The position numbers and the translations under genes were made by a program. The notes under the pieces are model-generated. The model was not told the DNA's origin and searched no databases. It saw only the letters and a list, made by a program, of their open reading frames with translations. DNA of 64,000 nucleotides from Limisalsivibrio acetivorans (GTDB lineage Bacteria > Chrysiogenota > Deferribacteres > Deferribacterales > Geovibrionaceae), in assembly GCF_000421105.1 (NCBI RefSeq), contig NZ_ATWF01000002.1, forward strand, positions 521,536-585,535, in the 5' to 3' direction. Below are positions 8,525 to 17,977 of the stretch, in pieces; the stretch's first letter is position 1; every line of letters starts with the position of its first letter.

Positions 8525-9618
8525 TAGACTACAAAAAACTTGCAGGAAAAGAGATAGAGAGCCTCAAACCCTATATACCCGGAAAGCCCGTTAAGGAACT
8601 TGAGCGGGAGCTTGGCGTTGAGAAGGCTCTTAAGATGGCATCAAACGAGAATCCCCTCGGCCCATCGCCCAAGGCTATGGAGGCATTGAAGGATTTCATG
8701 CCCGAGATGGGAAGATACCCCTACGGGGATGTGTACTACCTGCGCAAGAAGCTTGCTAAAAGGCTGAATGTGGACGGAGACAGGATCATCTTCGGAACGG
8801 GCTCCAACGAGATCATCGAGCTCGCCATGCGTACCTTCGTCAGTACGGACGAGCATGTTATGAGCCCCGCACCCTCCTTCAGCGTATACGGTATCATAGC
8901 CCAGGCAATGAGAGCCTCCTGCAAATGGATCCCCACCAAAGAGGACTTCAGCTACGATTTCGAAAAGCTCGCCGAAGAGATAGACGATAAGACAAGGATC
9001 ATATTCCTTGCAAACCCCAACAACCCCACCGGTCTTCACTTCACCGATGAGGAACTCGTAAACTTCATGGAGAAGGTCCCCGCAGACTGCATAGTCGTTA
9101 TGGACGAGGCGTACTACGAATACGTCGATGCTAATGACTACCCTGACACCATCAAGATGCTGGACAAGTACCCCAACATGATGGTCATGCGCACATTCTC
9201 CAAGGCATACGGCCTCGCCGCACTCCGTGTGGGATTCGCCGTAGGACACCCCGATGCAATCGACATGCTGAACCGTGTCCGCCAGCCCTTCAACACCAAC
9301 ATGGGGGGACAGATTGCGGCAGAGGCTGCACTGGACGATTCCGACTTTCTCCGCAGGGTTATCCATGAAAACCGTCAGGGGAAGGCATACATATACAGAG
9401 AGCTGGAAAGGCTCGGCATCGAATACGTACCCACCCAGGCAAACTTCATGCTCGTTAAGGTGGGGGACGGTGAGAAGGTCTTCAACGAACTCCTCAAAGA
9501 AGGAGTCATCGTGCGCTACCTCGGCCCCGGACTCGGTGAATACATAAGGGTATCCATCGGAACGGCGGACGAGAACGGAACCTTCATCGAAAAACTCGAA
9601 AAAATCCTCAAGAGGTAA
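8521..9618 (+). CDS. hisC: Histidinol-phosphate / aromatic aminotransferase
   Basis: PLP-dependent fold-type I aminotransferase of the HisC family, 365 residues. Seen: ASNENPLGPSP near the N-terminus, FANPNNPTG-like LANPNNPTG, and the Schiff-base lysine at about residue 228 in TFSKAYGLA. Its place between pheA and aroF, with no his genes nearby, suggests it transaminates phenylpyruvate and hydroxyphenylpyruvate or prephenate; histidine synthesis may be shared. The ATG overlaps the pheA stop and has AAGGGGG just upstream. Confidence 0.93.
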   Translation: MIDYKKLAGKEIESLKPYIPGKPVKELERELGVEKALKMASNENPLGPSPKAMEALKDFMPEMGRYPYGDVYYLRKKLAKRLNVDGDRIIFGTGSNEIIELAMRTFVSTDEHVMSPAPSFSVYGIIAQAMRASCKWIPTKEDFSYDFEKLAEEIDDKTRIIFLANPNNPTGLHFTDEELVNFMEKVPADCIVVMDEAYYEYVDANDYPDTIKMLDKYPNMMVMRTFSKAYGLAALRVGFAVGHPDAIDMLNRVRQPFNTNMGGQIAAEAALDDSDFLRRVIHENRQGKAYIYRELERLGIEYVPTQANFMLVKVGDGEKVFNELLKEGVIVRYLGPGLGEYIRVSIGTADENGTFIEKLEKILKR

Positions 9619-9624
9619 AAGAAT

Positions 9625-10638
9625 ATGATCATCGTAATGAAAAACAGTGCAACCGAGCAGGAGCTTGATCACATCGTAGAAAAGCTTCAGGAGTTCGGTT
9701 TTGCAACCCACATCTCCAAGGGTACTGAGAAAACCATCATCGGCGCCATAGGCGACGAAAGAACACTGCGTGACCGCCCCCTCTCCTCCTTCCCCGGAGT
9801 GGAGACGGTGGTGCCTATCGTTAAGCCCTTCAAGCTTGTGAGCAAGGACTTCAAACAGGAGCCCACCGTTATCGACATCAACGGGATCAAGATCGGCGGC
9901 GACAACGTCGGTGTTATGGCCGGCCCCTGCTCCGTAGAAAACAGAGACATGCTCTTCAAGATAGCCGAAAGAACAAGCAAGGCGGGAGCAAAGATACTCC
10001 GTGGCGGAGCCTTCAAGCCCAGAACTTCCCCCTATGCCTTCCAGGGGCTCGGTGTTGAGGGTCTCAAATACCTCCGTGAAGCGGCGGATGAATACGGCAT
10101 GCTCGTTATCACAGAGATGATGGACCCCCGTGATATGGACGATATACTCAAATACACCGACATCATTCAGATCGGCGCAAGGAACATGCAGAACTTCCGC
10201 CTCCTTCGTGAGCTTGGAACCATCGACAAGCCTGTTATGCTCAAGAGGGGTATGTGCGCAACGATCAAAGAGTTCCTCATGGCGGCGGAATACGTATGCG
10301 CCGGCGGGAACTATCAGGTTCTCCTTTGCGAAAGGGGTATAAGAACTTACGAGACTGAGACGAGAAACACCCTCGATCTCTCCGCTGTTCCCGTTATCCA
10401 GAGCAACACCCATCTCCCCGTTATCGTGGATCCCAGCCACGGAACAGGCAGAAGGGACTGCATCCTCCCCATGGCACAGGCCGCCGTTGCAGCAGGTGCG
10501 GACGGAATCATGGTAGAGGTGCACAACAACCCCGAAGAGGCTATGTCCGACGGGGACCAGAGCATCGTGCCCGATGATTTCGACGTCCTGATGAAGCGTG
10601 TACGCATCATTGCGGAAACGGTCGGCAAACAGCTCTAA
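9625..10638 (+). CDS. aroF: DAHP synthase, type I-beta with N-terminal ferredoxin-like domain
   Basis: 3-deoxy-7-phosphoheptulonate synthase, the first step of the shikimate pathway (PEP plus erythrose 4-phosphate). 337 residues: an N-terminal ferredoxin-like regulatory domain (about 1-70) as in the Thermotoga enzyme, then the KDO8P/DAHP synthase barrel with [28 protein letters not shown], and the metal-binding [10 protein letters not shown]. The N-terminal domain in this class usually mediates inhibition by tyrosine or phenylalanine. The gene follows hisC by six bases with an AGAGG ribosome binding site. Confidence 0.96.
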   Translation: MIIVMKNSATEQELDHIVEKLQEFGFATHISKGTEKTIIGAIGDERTLRDRPLSSFPGVETVVPIVKPFKLVSKDFKQEPTVIDINGIKIGGDNVGVMAGPCSVENRDMLFKIAERTSKAGAKILRGGAFKPRTSPYAFQGLGVEGLKYLREAADEYGMLVITEMMDPRDMDDILKYTDIIQIGARNMQNFRLLRELGTIDKPVMLKRGMCATIKEFLMAAEYVCAGGNYQVLLCERGIRTYETETRNTLDLSAVPVIQSNTHLPVIVDPSHGTGRRDCILPMAQAAVAAGADGIMVEVHNNPEEAMSDGDQSIVPDDFDVLMKRVRIIAETVGKQL

Positions 10639-10647
10639 AAGTAAGTA

Positions 10648-11469
10648 ATGGCATTTAATAATATCGGAATCATAGGCCCGGGGCTTATCGGGGGCTCTCT
10701 CGCAAGAGCCTTCGCCGCCTCGGGTCTTTGTGTATATGCACTGGACAGCTCGGCGGACACCCTTGCAGAGGCCGCAGGTTCCCAGATTTTCGAAGGGCTC
10801 ACAGATGATATGGAGACCTTCCTCTCCTTCCCTCTGGATCTTATCTATATCTGCGTCCCCGTCAAAACAGCCGTTAGGGTGATCGAGGAGCTTAAAGGCT
10901 GCAGTGTGCCCGTAACCGATGCTTCCAGCACCAAAGGTACCGTTATAAATGCGGCAAGGGATGCGGGGCTGAACTTCTGTGGAGGGCACCCCATTGCGGG
11001 GAGCGAGAAGTCCGGCTTCAAACACTCCGATGCAGAACTATTCAGCGGCGCATACCATATAGTAACACCCGTATCAGAAGATTTTGACATAGCCGCACTT
11101 GAAGAGATCCACAGGAATATCGGCATGAAGACCAAGCGGATGGATGCGGATAAGCACGATCTTATCTTCGGTGCCATAAGCCATCTGCCCCATATAACTG
11201 CCTTCTCTCTTGTGGAAACGGTTCGTGGGGCGGAATCAACAGCACTCGAATACACTGGCGGAGGCTTTCGGGATTTCACAAGGATAGCCGCCAGCGATGC
11301 CAGGATGTGGACGGATATATTCCTCGATAATCAGGATAATATGATTGAACTCATCGACAGCTATATAGAATCGCTCATCAGGTGGCGTGAGGAGATCCGG
11401 CAGGGTGACGAAGAAAGCATCTTCAAACGGATCGAAGAGGCCGCCGCCATCAGGAGGGGACTGCAATGA
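10648..11469 (+). CDS. tyrA: Prephenate dehydrogenase
   Basis: NAD(P)-dependent oxidative decarboxylation of prephenate (or dehydrogenation of arogenate) toward tyrosine; 273 residues. The dinucleotide fold starts at once with GPGLIGGSLARAF, and the catalytic region reads GGHPIAGSEKSG. No ACT domain follows, so feedback control of this branch would come through AroF or substrate supply. The stop overlaps the aroA start by 4 bases. The Shine-Dalgarno (AAGTAAG) is weak. Confidence 0.95.
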   Translation: MAFNNIGIIGPGLIGGSLARAFAASGLCVYALDSSADTLAEAAGSQIFEGLTDDMETFLSFPLDLIYICVPVKTAVRVIEELKGCSVPVTDASSTKGTVINAARDAGLNFCGGHPIAGSEKSGFKHSDAELFSGAYHIVTPVSEDFDIAALEEIHRNIGMKTKRMDADKHDLIFGAISHLPHITAFSLVETVRGAESTALEYTGGGFRDFTRIAASDARMWTDIFLDNQDNMIELIDSYIESLIRWREEIRQGDEESIFKRIEEAAAIRRGLQ

Positions 11470-12749
11470 CAACATACGAAATGATAAAAGGGCTTCGCGG
11501 GGAGATTGAGGTTCCCACCGATAAATCCATAACCCACCGCTCCTTCATGCTCGGCGGTATGGCAGAAGGTACAACACGGGTCACGAATCCTCTTATGTCA
11601 AGGGACACCAAGGCCACCATGGCCGCCATGCAGGCACTCGGTGCAGAATTCAGCCCCATCGAAAACGGATTCATAATAGAATCCAAAGGCTTCAGGAACT
11701 TTATCGAGCCTTCGAACATAATCAACTGCGAGAACTCCGGCACAACGGCCAGGCTCCTGACAGGTGTTATCACGCCAGCAGGTGTATACGCAGTTCTCAC
11801 GGGGGATGACTCGCTACGCAAACGCCCCATGGACAGGGTTATCAAGCCACTCTCCGAGCTCGGAGCAAGGATGGAGGCGGCCTCCGGCGGAAGCCTTATG
11901 CCCCTGACGATCCTCCCCTCGGTTATGAAGCCGGGAGTTATCGATGCCGTCACCAAGAGTGCCCAGGTAAAAAGCTCCATCCTCCTCGCAGGTGTACAGC
12001 TTGAAGGAACCACAATATATAATGAAAAGGTTCCCACCCGTAACCATTCGGAGATTATGCTCAGACAGTTTGGTGCGGATGTACAGACTGACGGCCTCTC
12101 CATAGCCGTACACGGAGCGGAGAAGCTCACCCCCAGCGATGTTCAGGTCCCCGGCGACATCTCCTCAGCCGCATTCTTCATCGGTGCGGCTCTCATGTTT
12201 GAAAACAGCTCCGTTACCATCAAAAACGTAGGGCTCAACCCCACAAGAACCGGAATAATCGAGGCACTGGAAGGCTTCGGAGTTAAGATAGAGAAACACC
12301 TCCACCCCACCGAAGGCGAGCCCATAGGTGACATCCATATTGAATCCCAGAATTTCAAGGGGGGATGCGTGAAGGGGGAGATCATCGCAAACATGATAGA
12401 CGAGCTCCCCATGCTCGCCCATCTCGGTCTTTTTGCCGAAAACCCCGTGGAGATAAGGGAGGCGGCGGAGCTTCGTGTAAAGGAATCGGACAGGATTTCA
12501 GCAGTTGTCCACAACCTCCGCCAGCTCGGTGCACAGGTTGAGGAATATGAGGACGGCCTTAAGGTTTATCCGCTGGAGAAACTTACGGGGGAAGGAAAGC
12601 TGAAGAGCTTCGATGATCACAGGATAGCGATGCTCAGTATTCTGCTCTGCAAACGCTTCGGATCAAATGTTTCTGTTGACGAAACCGCCTCTATTGATGT
12701 ATCGTTTCCGAACTTTCCGGAAATTCTCAGTACAATAGAGGTTCGATGA
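11466..12749 (+). CDS. aroA: 3-phosphoshikimate 1-carboxyvinyltransferase (EPSP synthase)
   Basis: Sixth enzyme of the shikimate pathway, joining shikimate 3-phosphate and PEP; 427 residues. Seen: N-terminal DKSITHRSFMLGG, the phosphate-binding ENSGTTARLLTG, RPMDRVIKPLSELGA, and the C-terminal ESDRI and DHRIAM motifs. It has a strong GGAGGGG ribosome binding site inside tyrA and overlaps the following fusion gene by four bases (ATGA). Class I or II (glyphosate tolerance type) was not assigned. Confidence 0.97.
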   Translation: MTTYEMIKGLRGEIEVPTDKSITHRSFMLGGMAEGTTRVTNPLMSRDTKATMAAMQALGAEFSPIENGFIIESKGFRNFIEPSNIINCENSGTTARLLTGVITPAGVYAVLTGDDSLRKRPMDRVIKPLSELGARMEAASGGSLMPLTILPSVMKPGVIDAVTKSAQVKSSILLAGVQLEGTTIYNEKVPTRNHSEIMLRQFGADVQTDGLSIAVHGAEKLTPSDVQVPGDISSAAFFIGAALMFENSSVTIKNVGLNPTRTGIIEALEGFGVKIEKHLHPTEGEPIGDIHIESQNFKGGCVKGEIIANMIDELPMLAHLGLFAENPVEIREAAELRVKESDRISAVVHNLRQLGAQVEEYEDGLKVYPLEKLTGEGKLKSFDDHRIAMLSILLCKRFGSNVSVDETASIDVSFPNFPEILSTIEVR

Positions 12750-15700
12750 ACATCAGAATCGCCGTTGACGGACCGGCAGGGAGCGGCAAAAGCACCGTTT
12801 CCAAACTTGTTGCAGGAAAATTCAATATAACCTATCTCGACACTGGCGCAATGTACCGTGCCTGTGCCTTCGTTAAGAATAATTGGAACATTTCCGACGA
12901 AGAACTACCCGAACTCCTCGGGCGGGTGGAGATGCGTTTCGAGCCCGATTCTGATATCCAGAGAATGTATATTACTGTCGATAATGATGATATAGACGTC
13001 ACAAACGATATCCGCACACCGGAGATAACCTCCATGGTTGGGCAGGTAGCCTCCAACCCGAAGGTTCGGGAAATAATGACCACAAAGCAGAAGGAGATAG
13101 CCGCCAAGAGCTCTGTCGTAATGGACGGAAGGGATATCGGCACAGTCGTTATCCCCGATGCGGAGGTTAAGTTCTTCCTCGTTGCCGGTGTGGAAGAGAG
13201 AGCAAAACGCCGCAGGGAAGAATGGCTTTCCAAGGGTGAGGACGTTCCGCTGGAAGAAATCATCGAAGATATACGCAAAAGGGATGAGATGGACTCGAAA
13301 AGAGCGAGCGCACCCCTTAAAAAAGCGGAAGATGCCATAGAAATTGACACAACAAACTTGACAATAGATGAAGTTGTAACAATAATGGTTGCTGCGATTG
13401 AGCAGCACGCCGGAAAGTCACGCATAGATGTACACCTTGCGGAGAATGCCGGATTCTGCTTTGGAGTGGAAAGAGCCGTGGGTCTTGTGGAGCAAACCGC
13501 AAGGCAGAAGACAAATGTTTACACACTCGGCCCCATTATCCACAACCCGCAGGTCGTGGGACGCTTCGCCGCCAGCGGCGTTCATGTCTGCAACGACCTC
13601 AACGAACTGGAAAAGGATGCCACTGTTGTTATCCGTTCCCACGGTGTCAGCAGTGATACTTATAAAGATATCGACGCTAAAGACGTCGGAATGGTCGACG
13701 CCACATGCCCATTCGTAAAAAGGGCCCAGAAGAAGGCCCGCCAAAGCAGTGAAAAAGGGCATACTGTGGCGGTATATGGAGAAAAGGAACACCCTGAAGT
13801 TGCAGGAATTGTCAGCTTCATCAATGGCGAATATTTCATCATCTCCGGTCCGGACGAAGCCGAAGAGCTTCCAAGACGGGAGTCCTACTCCTTAATTGCA
13901 CAGACCACCCAAAATAGAGAAGAGTTCGAAAGAATCAGAAAGATTCTTGAAGATAAATGCAGCAGCCTGGTAGTTGAAAACACTATCTGCAGTGCCACTG
14001 ACCAACGCCAGACCTCCGCAATAAACCTTGCGGAAGAGATGGACGCCATGATCATAATCGGCGGTAAAAACAGCGGCAATACTAAAAGGCTGTATGAAAT
14101 CTGCAGGAGCATCTGTCCCAGGTCCTATCATATAGAGACAAAGGAAGAGATCACTCCTGATATGTATAAAGACTGTAAAAACATCGGGGTTACCGCGGGC
14201 GCTAGTACGCCGGGGGACCTCATAAAGGATGTTATAGAATACTTTGGAAGGGGTCAGGATATGAGTGAAAATAACACAAACAGTAACGACGAAATGAGAA
14301 TGGAGGATTTTGAAACGCTTCTTGAAGAATCGTTTCAGCTTCCCGAGAAAGGTTCCATCATCAAAGGAGTCGTTGCCCAAATCAACGACAACGAAATCCT
14401 CGTAAACATCGGCTACAAGACCGAGGGAATCGTTCCCAGGAGCGAGTTCGAGAAGAAAGGCGAGCTCGAGATTGAGTCCGGTGACGAGGTAGAGATCATG
14501 TATCAGGGCATGACCGGCGGCGGAGGCTACATCAAGCTTTCCAGAAAGGCCATCGAAAAAGAAGCGGACTGGATAGCGGTTGAGAAGGCCCTCGAATCAG
14601 GCGAATACGTGCCTGTAAAAATCGTTAACAACGTAGAGAAAGGCTTCCTCGGCAAGTTCGGCGAGGTGGACTGCTTCATCCCTGAAAACCACATCGACTT
14701 CAAGAACAGAATGCAGGCTCCCGAAGAGTATGTCGGACAGGAGTTTGAATGCAAGGTTCTTAAAATAAACAAGAAACAGCGTTCGTTCCTCGGCTCAAGG
14801 CGTATCGCCATGAGCGAAACACTCGATAAAGACCGCAAGGATTTCTTCGAGAAGGTTGAAGAGGAGCAGGTTCTTAAGGGCTACGTTAAGACCATCAAGA
14901 ACTACGGCGTTTTCATGAACTTCGGAGCAGTAGACGGCTTCATGCACAAGAACAATATCGGCTGGGGCGTTGTTAAGCACCCCTCACAGTTCCTTGAGGA
15001 AGGTGATGAGCTCGAGGTTCTCGTACTTGGCGTTGACAGAGAGAACGAAAAACTCGAAGTAGGCCTTAAGCAGATGAGCGAGGATCCCTGGCTCTCAGCA
15101 GCAGAGAAGTATCCCGAAGGAACTCAGGTTAAAGGAACCGTTATCACACGCAAGAGCAAAGGCTTCGTGCTTGAGCTTGAGCCCGGTGTGGACGGATTCA
15201 TACCCCAGGATGAAATCAGCTGGCTTAAAAACTCCAAGGTTAAGCTTGAGCCCAAGGATGTTGTGGAAGGAAGCGTTATCGGAATCGACAACAATAACAA
15301 AAAGGTTCTCGTTTCCCTCAAGCTCCTCACAGACAACCCCTGGAACAGCCTCAAGGACAAGCATCCCGAAGGTTCGGTTGTTAAAGGTACCATCAAGAGC
15401 GTTACCGAATTCGGACTTTTCATCGATTTCGGCGAATTCCTCGATGGACTCATCCGTAAGAAGGATATCTCATGGACAGACGAGCCCGAGGATCTCTCAG
15501 ACTTCTCCGAAGGTCAGGAGATCGATGTTAAGATACTCAAGATCGACCCCGAAAGGGAGCGTATCAGCCTCGGTATCAAACAGCTTGAGCCCAACCCCTG
15601 GAGAGAGATAGGCAAGCTTCTTCCCAACGGAAAGGTAACCGAAGTTGAGATAACCGGCCTCACAAAAGACGGTATCCAGGTTGCTCTTCCCAAGGATCTC

Positions 15701-15979
15701 ACAGGCTTTATACCCGCCTCTGAGGTAGATGTAGATAAGGTAGACCCCACTGAAAAATTCAAGGTGGGCGATAAGATAAAAGCTATCGTACTCAGAAACG
15801 ACCAGAAAGAGAAGAACGTTATCCTCTCCATCCGCAGATATATGCAGGATTCAGAGAAGCGCGAGGTTAAGGAATTCCTCAAGAAGATGGATGACGGCAA
15901 CAGCACCTTCAGCCTCGGAAGCATGCTGAAGGATAAGCTCAACGCCCTCGACAACGGCGAGGAAAACGAAGAGCAGTAA
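12746..15979 (+). CDS. cmk-ispH-rpsA: Cytidylate kinase - IspH (HMBPP reductase) - ribosomal protein S1 fusion
   Basis: One uninterrupted 1077-codon frame holds three full-length proteins. Residues 1-222 are CMP kinase (P-loop GPAGSGKST, LDTGAMYR, DGRDIGT). Residues 225-503 are the isoprenoid-pathway Fe-S enzyme IspH, with the three cluster cysteines C238 (FCFGVERA), C321 (DATCPFVK) and C415 (ENTICSATDQ). Residues 510-1077 carry six S1 RNA-binding repeats, the size of a normal ribosomal protein S1. No stop codon or ATG restart separates Cmk from IspH. At the IspH/S1 junction, Met506 (14261) has a good Shine-Dalgarno upstream, so free S1 may also be made. IspH-S1 and Cmk-S1 adjacency or fusion is known in some bacteria; a three-part fusion is unusual. 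The terminator follows at once. Confidence 0.95.
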   Translation: MNIRIAVDGPAGSGKSTVSKLVAGKFNITYLDTGAMYRACAFVKNNWNISDEELPELLGRVEMRFEPDSDIQRMYITVDNDDIDVTNDIRTPEITSMVGQVASNPKVREIMTTKQKEIAAKSSVVMDGRDIGTVVIPDAEVKFFLVAGVEERAKRRREEWLSKGEDVPLEEIIEDIRKRDEMDSKRASAPLKKAEDAIEIDTTNLTIDEVVTIMVAAIEQHAGKSRIDVHLAENAGFCFGVERAVGLVEQTARQKTNVYTLGPIIHNPQVVGRFAASGVHVCNDLNELEKDATVVIRSHGVSSDTYKDIDAKDVGMVDATCPFVKRAQKKARQSSEKGHTVAVYGEKEHPEVAGIVSFINGEYFIISGPDEAEELPRRESYSLIAQTTQNREEFERIRKILEDKCSSLVVENTICSATDQRQTSAINLAEEMDAMIIIGGKNSGNTKRLYEICRSICPRSYHIETKEEITPDMYKDCKNIGVTAGASTPGDLIKDVIEYFGRGQDMSENNTNSNDEMRMEDFETLLEESFQLPEKGSIIKGVVAQINDNEILVNIGYKTEGIVPRSEFEKKGELEIESGDEVEIMYQGMTGGGGYIKLSRKAIEKEADWIAVEKALESGEYVPVKIVNNVEKGFLGKFGEVDCFIPENHIDFKNRMQAPEEYVGQEFECKVLKINKKQRSFLGSRRIAMSETLDKDRKDFFEKVEEEQVLKGYVKTIKNYGVFMNFGAVDGFMHKNNIGWGVVKHPSQFLEEGDELEVLVLGVDRENEKLEVGLKQMSEDPWLSAAEKYPEGTQVKGTVITRKSKGFVLELEPGVDGFIPQDEISWLKNSKVKLEPKDVVEGSVIGIDNNNKKVLVSLKLLTDNPWNSLKDKHPEGSVVKGTIKSVTEFGLFIDFGEFLDGLIRKKDISWTDEPEDLSDFSEGQEIDVKILKIDPERERISLGIKQLEPNPWREIGKLLPNGKVTEVEITGLTKDGIQVALPKDLTGFIPASEVDVDKVDPTEKFKVGDKIKAIVLRNDQKEKNVILSIRRYMQDSEKREVKEFLKKMDDGNSTFSLGSMLKDKLNALDNGEENEEQ
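14248..14263 (+). promoter_or_regulatory. Internal ribosome binding site and start for stand-alone S1
   Basis: AAGGGG (14248-14253) lies seven bases before an in-frame ATG (14261) that begins MSENNTN, exactly at the end of the IspH domain and the start of the S1 part. Spacing and strength match the best ribosome binding sites in the window. It may be a relic of separate genes or an active second start. Confidence 0.55.
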
Positions 15980-16010
15980 GCTTCCCACTAAATTCCGGAA
16001 AACTGACCCC

Positions 16011-16044
16011 GCCCCCTCCCTAAAAAGAGGGGGCGTTTTCTTTT
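16011..16044 (+). terminator. Rho-independent terminator of the aro/rpsA operon
   Basis: Stem GCCCCCTC (16011-16018) and GAGGGGGC (16027-16034) with an eight-base loop, followed by GTTTTCTTTT. It lies 30 bases after the stop codon of the fusion gene. Confidence 0.9.
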
Positions 16045-16126
16045 ATGGCTGATTAATACTGCGGAACTTACCGTCCATCAAATCAAAACTTATTTCATAT
16101 ATAATCATGTATATAAGTTACTTAAA

Positions 16127-16240
16127 GGATACCTTTGCACGAAACACATAGATATCTTACTTATTCAGAATTAAAACACTCAAAGAAAGATCGCAGGGAA
16201 CTTTTTAGGGAACAAAGTTCCCCGCACCCCTCAAAAACTC
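16127..16240 (+). repeat. Repeat module C fragment plus module B
   Basis: GCACGAAACACATA and the AT-rich sequence after it match the end of module C at 59154-59190. Module B follows at 16189-16240. Its core is the hairpin AGGGAAC-AAA-GTTCCC (16207-16222), flanked by TTTTT on the left and CCCCTCAAAAA on the right. Close copies of B are at 59207-59258, 63425-63474 and, inverted, 57965-58013. Confidence 0.75.
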
Positions 16241-16260
16241 CTTTAGAAGATAATAGTTAA

Positions 16261-16455
16261 GGCTGATACATAATCAGCCAACATGGATGTTGGCTCTGAA
16301 GGCGTAGCTGAATTGAGCTCTGCTCACTTCACGTAGCCGGAAGTGCGAGAGGGCAAGGTCTCCTTGCCCGAACAACAATGGAATTTCCATGGACGGGAAA
16401 TTCCATAAATAATATTAAGCCAGGGAAATTCTCAGGATGATGAATTTCCCAGACT
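16261..16455 (+). repeat. Repeat module A (hairpin array), full copy
   Basis: A run of imperfect palindromes. H1 is AGCCAACA-TGGA-TGTTGGCT (16276-16295), followed by the linker CTGAAGGCG. H2 (TGAATTGAGC with GCTCACTTCA) precedes the linker AGCCGGAAGT. H3 is GGGCAAGG-TCT-CCTTGCCC (16351-16369), followed by GAACAACAATGG. H4 comprises GGAATTTCC/GGAAATTCC and then GGGAAATTC with GAATTTCCC. No gene fits this stretch. The rest of 16045-16911 holds only further repeats and AT-rich DNA. Confidence 0.8.
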
Positions 16456-16769
16456 AATGACGAAGTAGTTCGTTATAAGGCATGCTGTCACGTGCCCGAT
16501 GCGAGCAAAACAACGTGCCCCGTGTGAACCTGTTTTGCCTACAATCATAACTCACATCACTAAGATATTGTGACCACGTCTCTTTCTTTTCTTCCCCGAA
16601 TGTTTTTAAGCCGAGCAAGTGCTTACTTTTCCGCCCGGAATATTTCCCGCACGACAACCATTGCTGAATCTATGAATAATGGCTTCGGTTAACTGTGATA
16701 AGTTAATAACCTCCTCAGAATCAGGAAATATTCAGGAAAAGGGAGTGCGAAGTGAGGGAACCGTTATCA

Positions 16770-16800
16770 GTTATCAGTATTTTAGTAAAATACTGATAAC
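16770..16800. repeat. Perfect 14-bp inverted repeat
   Basis: GTTATCAGTATTTT (16770-16783), loop AGT, then the exact reverse complement ending in GATAAC (16787-16800). TTATCAG also occurs once more just upstream. There is no T-run after it, so it does not look like a terminator. Confidence 0.7.
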
Positions 16801-16803
16801 AAT

Positions 16804-16911
16804 GACGGATTAAAAACCCTGAGGGAATAGTTTTGCATACTTTTCTAAAAAGTATGTGGCGCGAAAGCGCAAGACAAATAAATTAGTGACTTATTTCGAA
16901 TGTTATTTATG
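16804..16911 (+). repeat. Repeat module C, interrupted on its right by IS30
   Basis: Two hairpins: CATACTTTT (16836-16844) with AAAAGTATG (16848-16856), then GCGC-GAAA-GCGC (16859-16870) with a GNRA-type loop. The second copy at 59119-59157 keeps both stems with different bases. In the uninterrupted copy, module C leads straight into module B; here the IS30 element sits at the junction. Confidence 0.7.
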
Positions 16912-16936
16912 CCTGGATTCAATAATTAAGTGCAAC
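16912..16936 (+). repeat. IS30 left terminal inverted repeat
   Basis: Begins CCTGGATTCAA and ends AAGTGCAAC. Compared with the right end in reverse complement, 20 of 25 positions agree, the inner nine bases exactly. Confidence 0.85.
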
Positions 16937-17011
16937 TTTTAAGTAGTGGTCAAAAGAGGTCAGGTGCGTTAGCATCGTAGCTCTTTAACCACCACGTCAA
17001 AGGAGCACCGA

Positions 17012-17977
17012 ATGAAGAACTATACACACCTGACCCGTGAACAAAGGTACCAGATTTATGTGCTGAGGAAAACCGGACATTCTCAGACGGACATAGCTGA
17101 TTTGCTTAAAGTACATAAATCTACCATCAGCCGAGAGTTACGCAGAAACACAGGAGGTCGTGGTTATCGCCCAAAGCAAGCTCATCGCAAAGCTATTGAA
17201 CGAAGAATGGACAAGGTCCCAAGACGGATTGCACAAACTGAATGGTATTTTGTTGAACGTCTTCTGCTTGAAGACTGGAGCCCTGAGCAGGTGAGCAATT
17301 GGCTAAATCAAAATTATGGAATAAACGTAAGTCATGAGCGTATCTACCAGCACATTCTTGAAGATAAAAGTCATGGTGGAACACTTTATACTCACCTGCG
17401 TTGCCGAAGAAAACGCAGGAAGCGATATGGTGTTTATGAACGCAGAGGAGAGATACATGGCAAGTTAAGCATTGAGCAGCGTCCAAGTATTGTAGAAGAG
17501 AAAGCGAGATTCGGAGACTGGGAAGTGGATACAGTTATAGGAAAAGGGAACAAGCAGGCGATTGTTTCTCTTATTGAGCGGAAGTCTTATCTGACACTTA
17601 TACGCAAGGTAGAAAGAAAGACTGCTGTACTGGTGACAAAAGCGGTTATAGAAATGTTGAAACCGATATCACACCTAGTCCATACAATCACTTCCGATAA
17701 CGGGAAAGAGTTTGCAGGACATGCCGAAATATCTGAGATACTAGGGGCTGAATTCTACTTTGCTCATCCATATGCTTCGTGGGAACGCGGAATAAACGAA
17801 AATACAAACGGACTCATTAGGCAGTATGTACCAAAGAGTAGGATGCTTGAAAGTGTTGATGATATAGAGATTCAGAATATTATGCAGAAACTAAACAACA
17901 GACCAAGAAAAGCAACTGGATATAAAACTCCTAACCAGATACTATTCTCTATAGACCCCGTTGCACTTGCTAGTTGA
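17012..17977 (+). CDS. IS30-family transposase
   Basis: DDE transposase of 321 residues. The N-terminal helix-turn-helix (about 5-45, TREQRYQIYVLRKTGHSQTDIADLL and KVHKSTISREL) binds the ends. The catalytic triad reads D173 (WEVDTVIG), D229 (TSDNGKEF) and E263 (INENTNG), with 33 residues between the last two, as expected of the family. The frame is intact, with no stop or frameshift, so the element may still be active. An AAAGGAG ribosome binding site precedes the ATG. Confidence 0.96.
   Translation: MKNYTHLTREQRYQIYVLRKTGHSQTDIADLLKVHKSTISRELRRNTGGRGYRPKQAHRKAIERRMDKVPRRIAQTEWYFVERLLLEDWSPEQVSNWLNQNYGINVSHERIYQHILEDKSHGGTLYTHLRCRRKRRKRYGVYERRGEIHGKLSIEQRPSIVEEKARFGDWEVDTVIGKGNKQAIVSLIERKSYLTLIRKVERKTAVLVTKAVIEMLKPISHLVHTITSDNGKEFAGHAEISEILGAEFYFAHPYASWERGINENTNGLIRQYVPKSRMLESVDDIEIQNIMQKLNNRPRKATGYKTPNQILFSIDPVALAS

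Noticed and set aside
8641..11025. 794-codon open frame on the minus strand
   Set aside because: It runs antisense to hisC, aroF and tyrA, which have complete family motifs and tight operon spacing. The open frame is a by-product of codon use.
16261..16455. Integron attC sites
   Set aside because: Palindromes vary as attC do, but no RYYYAAC/GTTRRRY core pairs, integrase or cassettes are present.
16454..16657. 67-codon minus-strand frame in the repeat island
   Set aside because: No ribosome binding site, no family features, and it lies on repeat-derived sequence.
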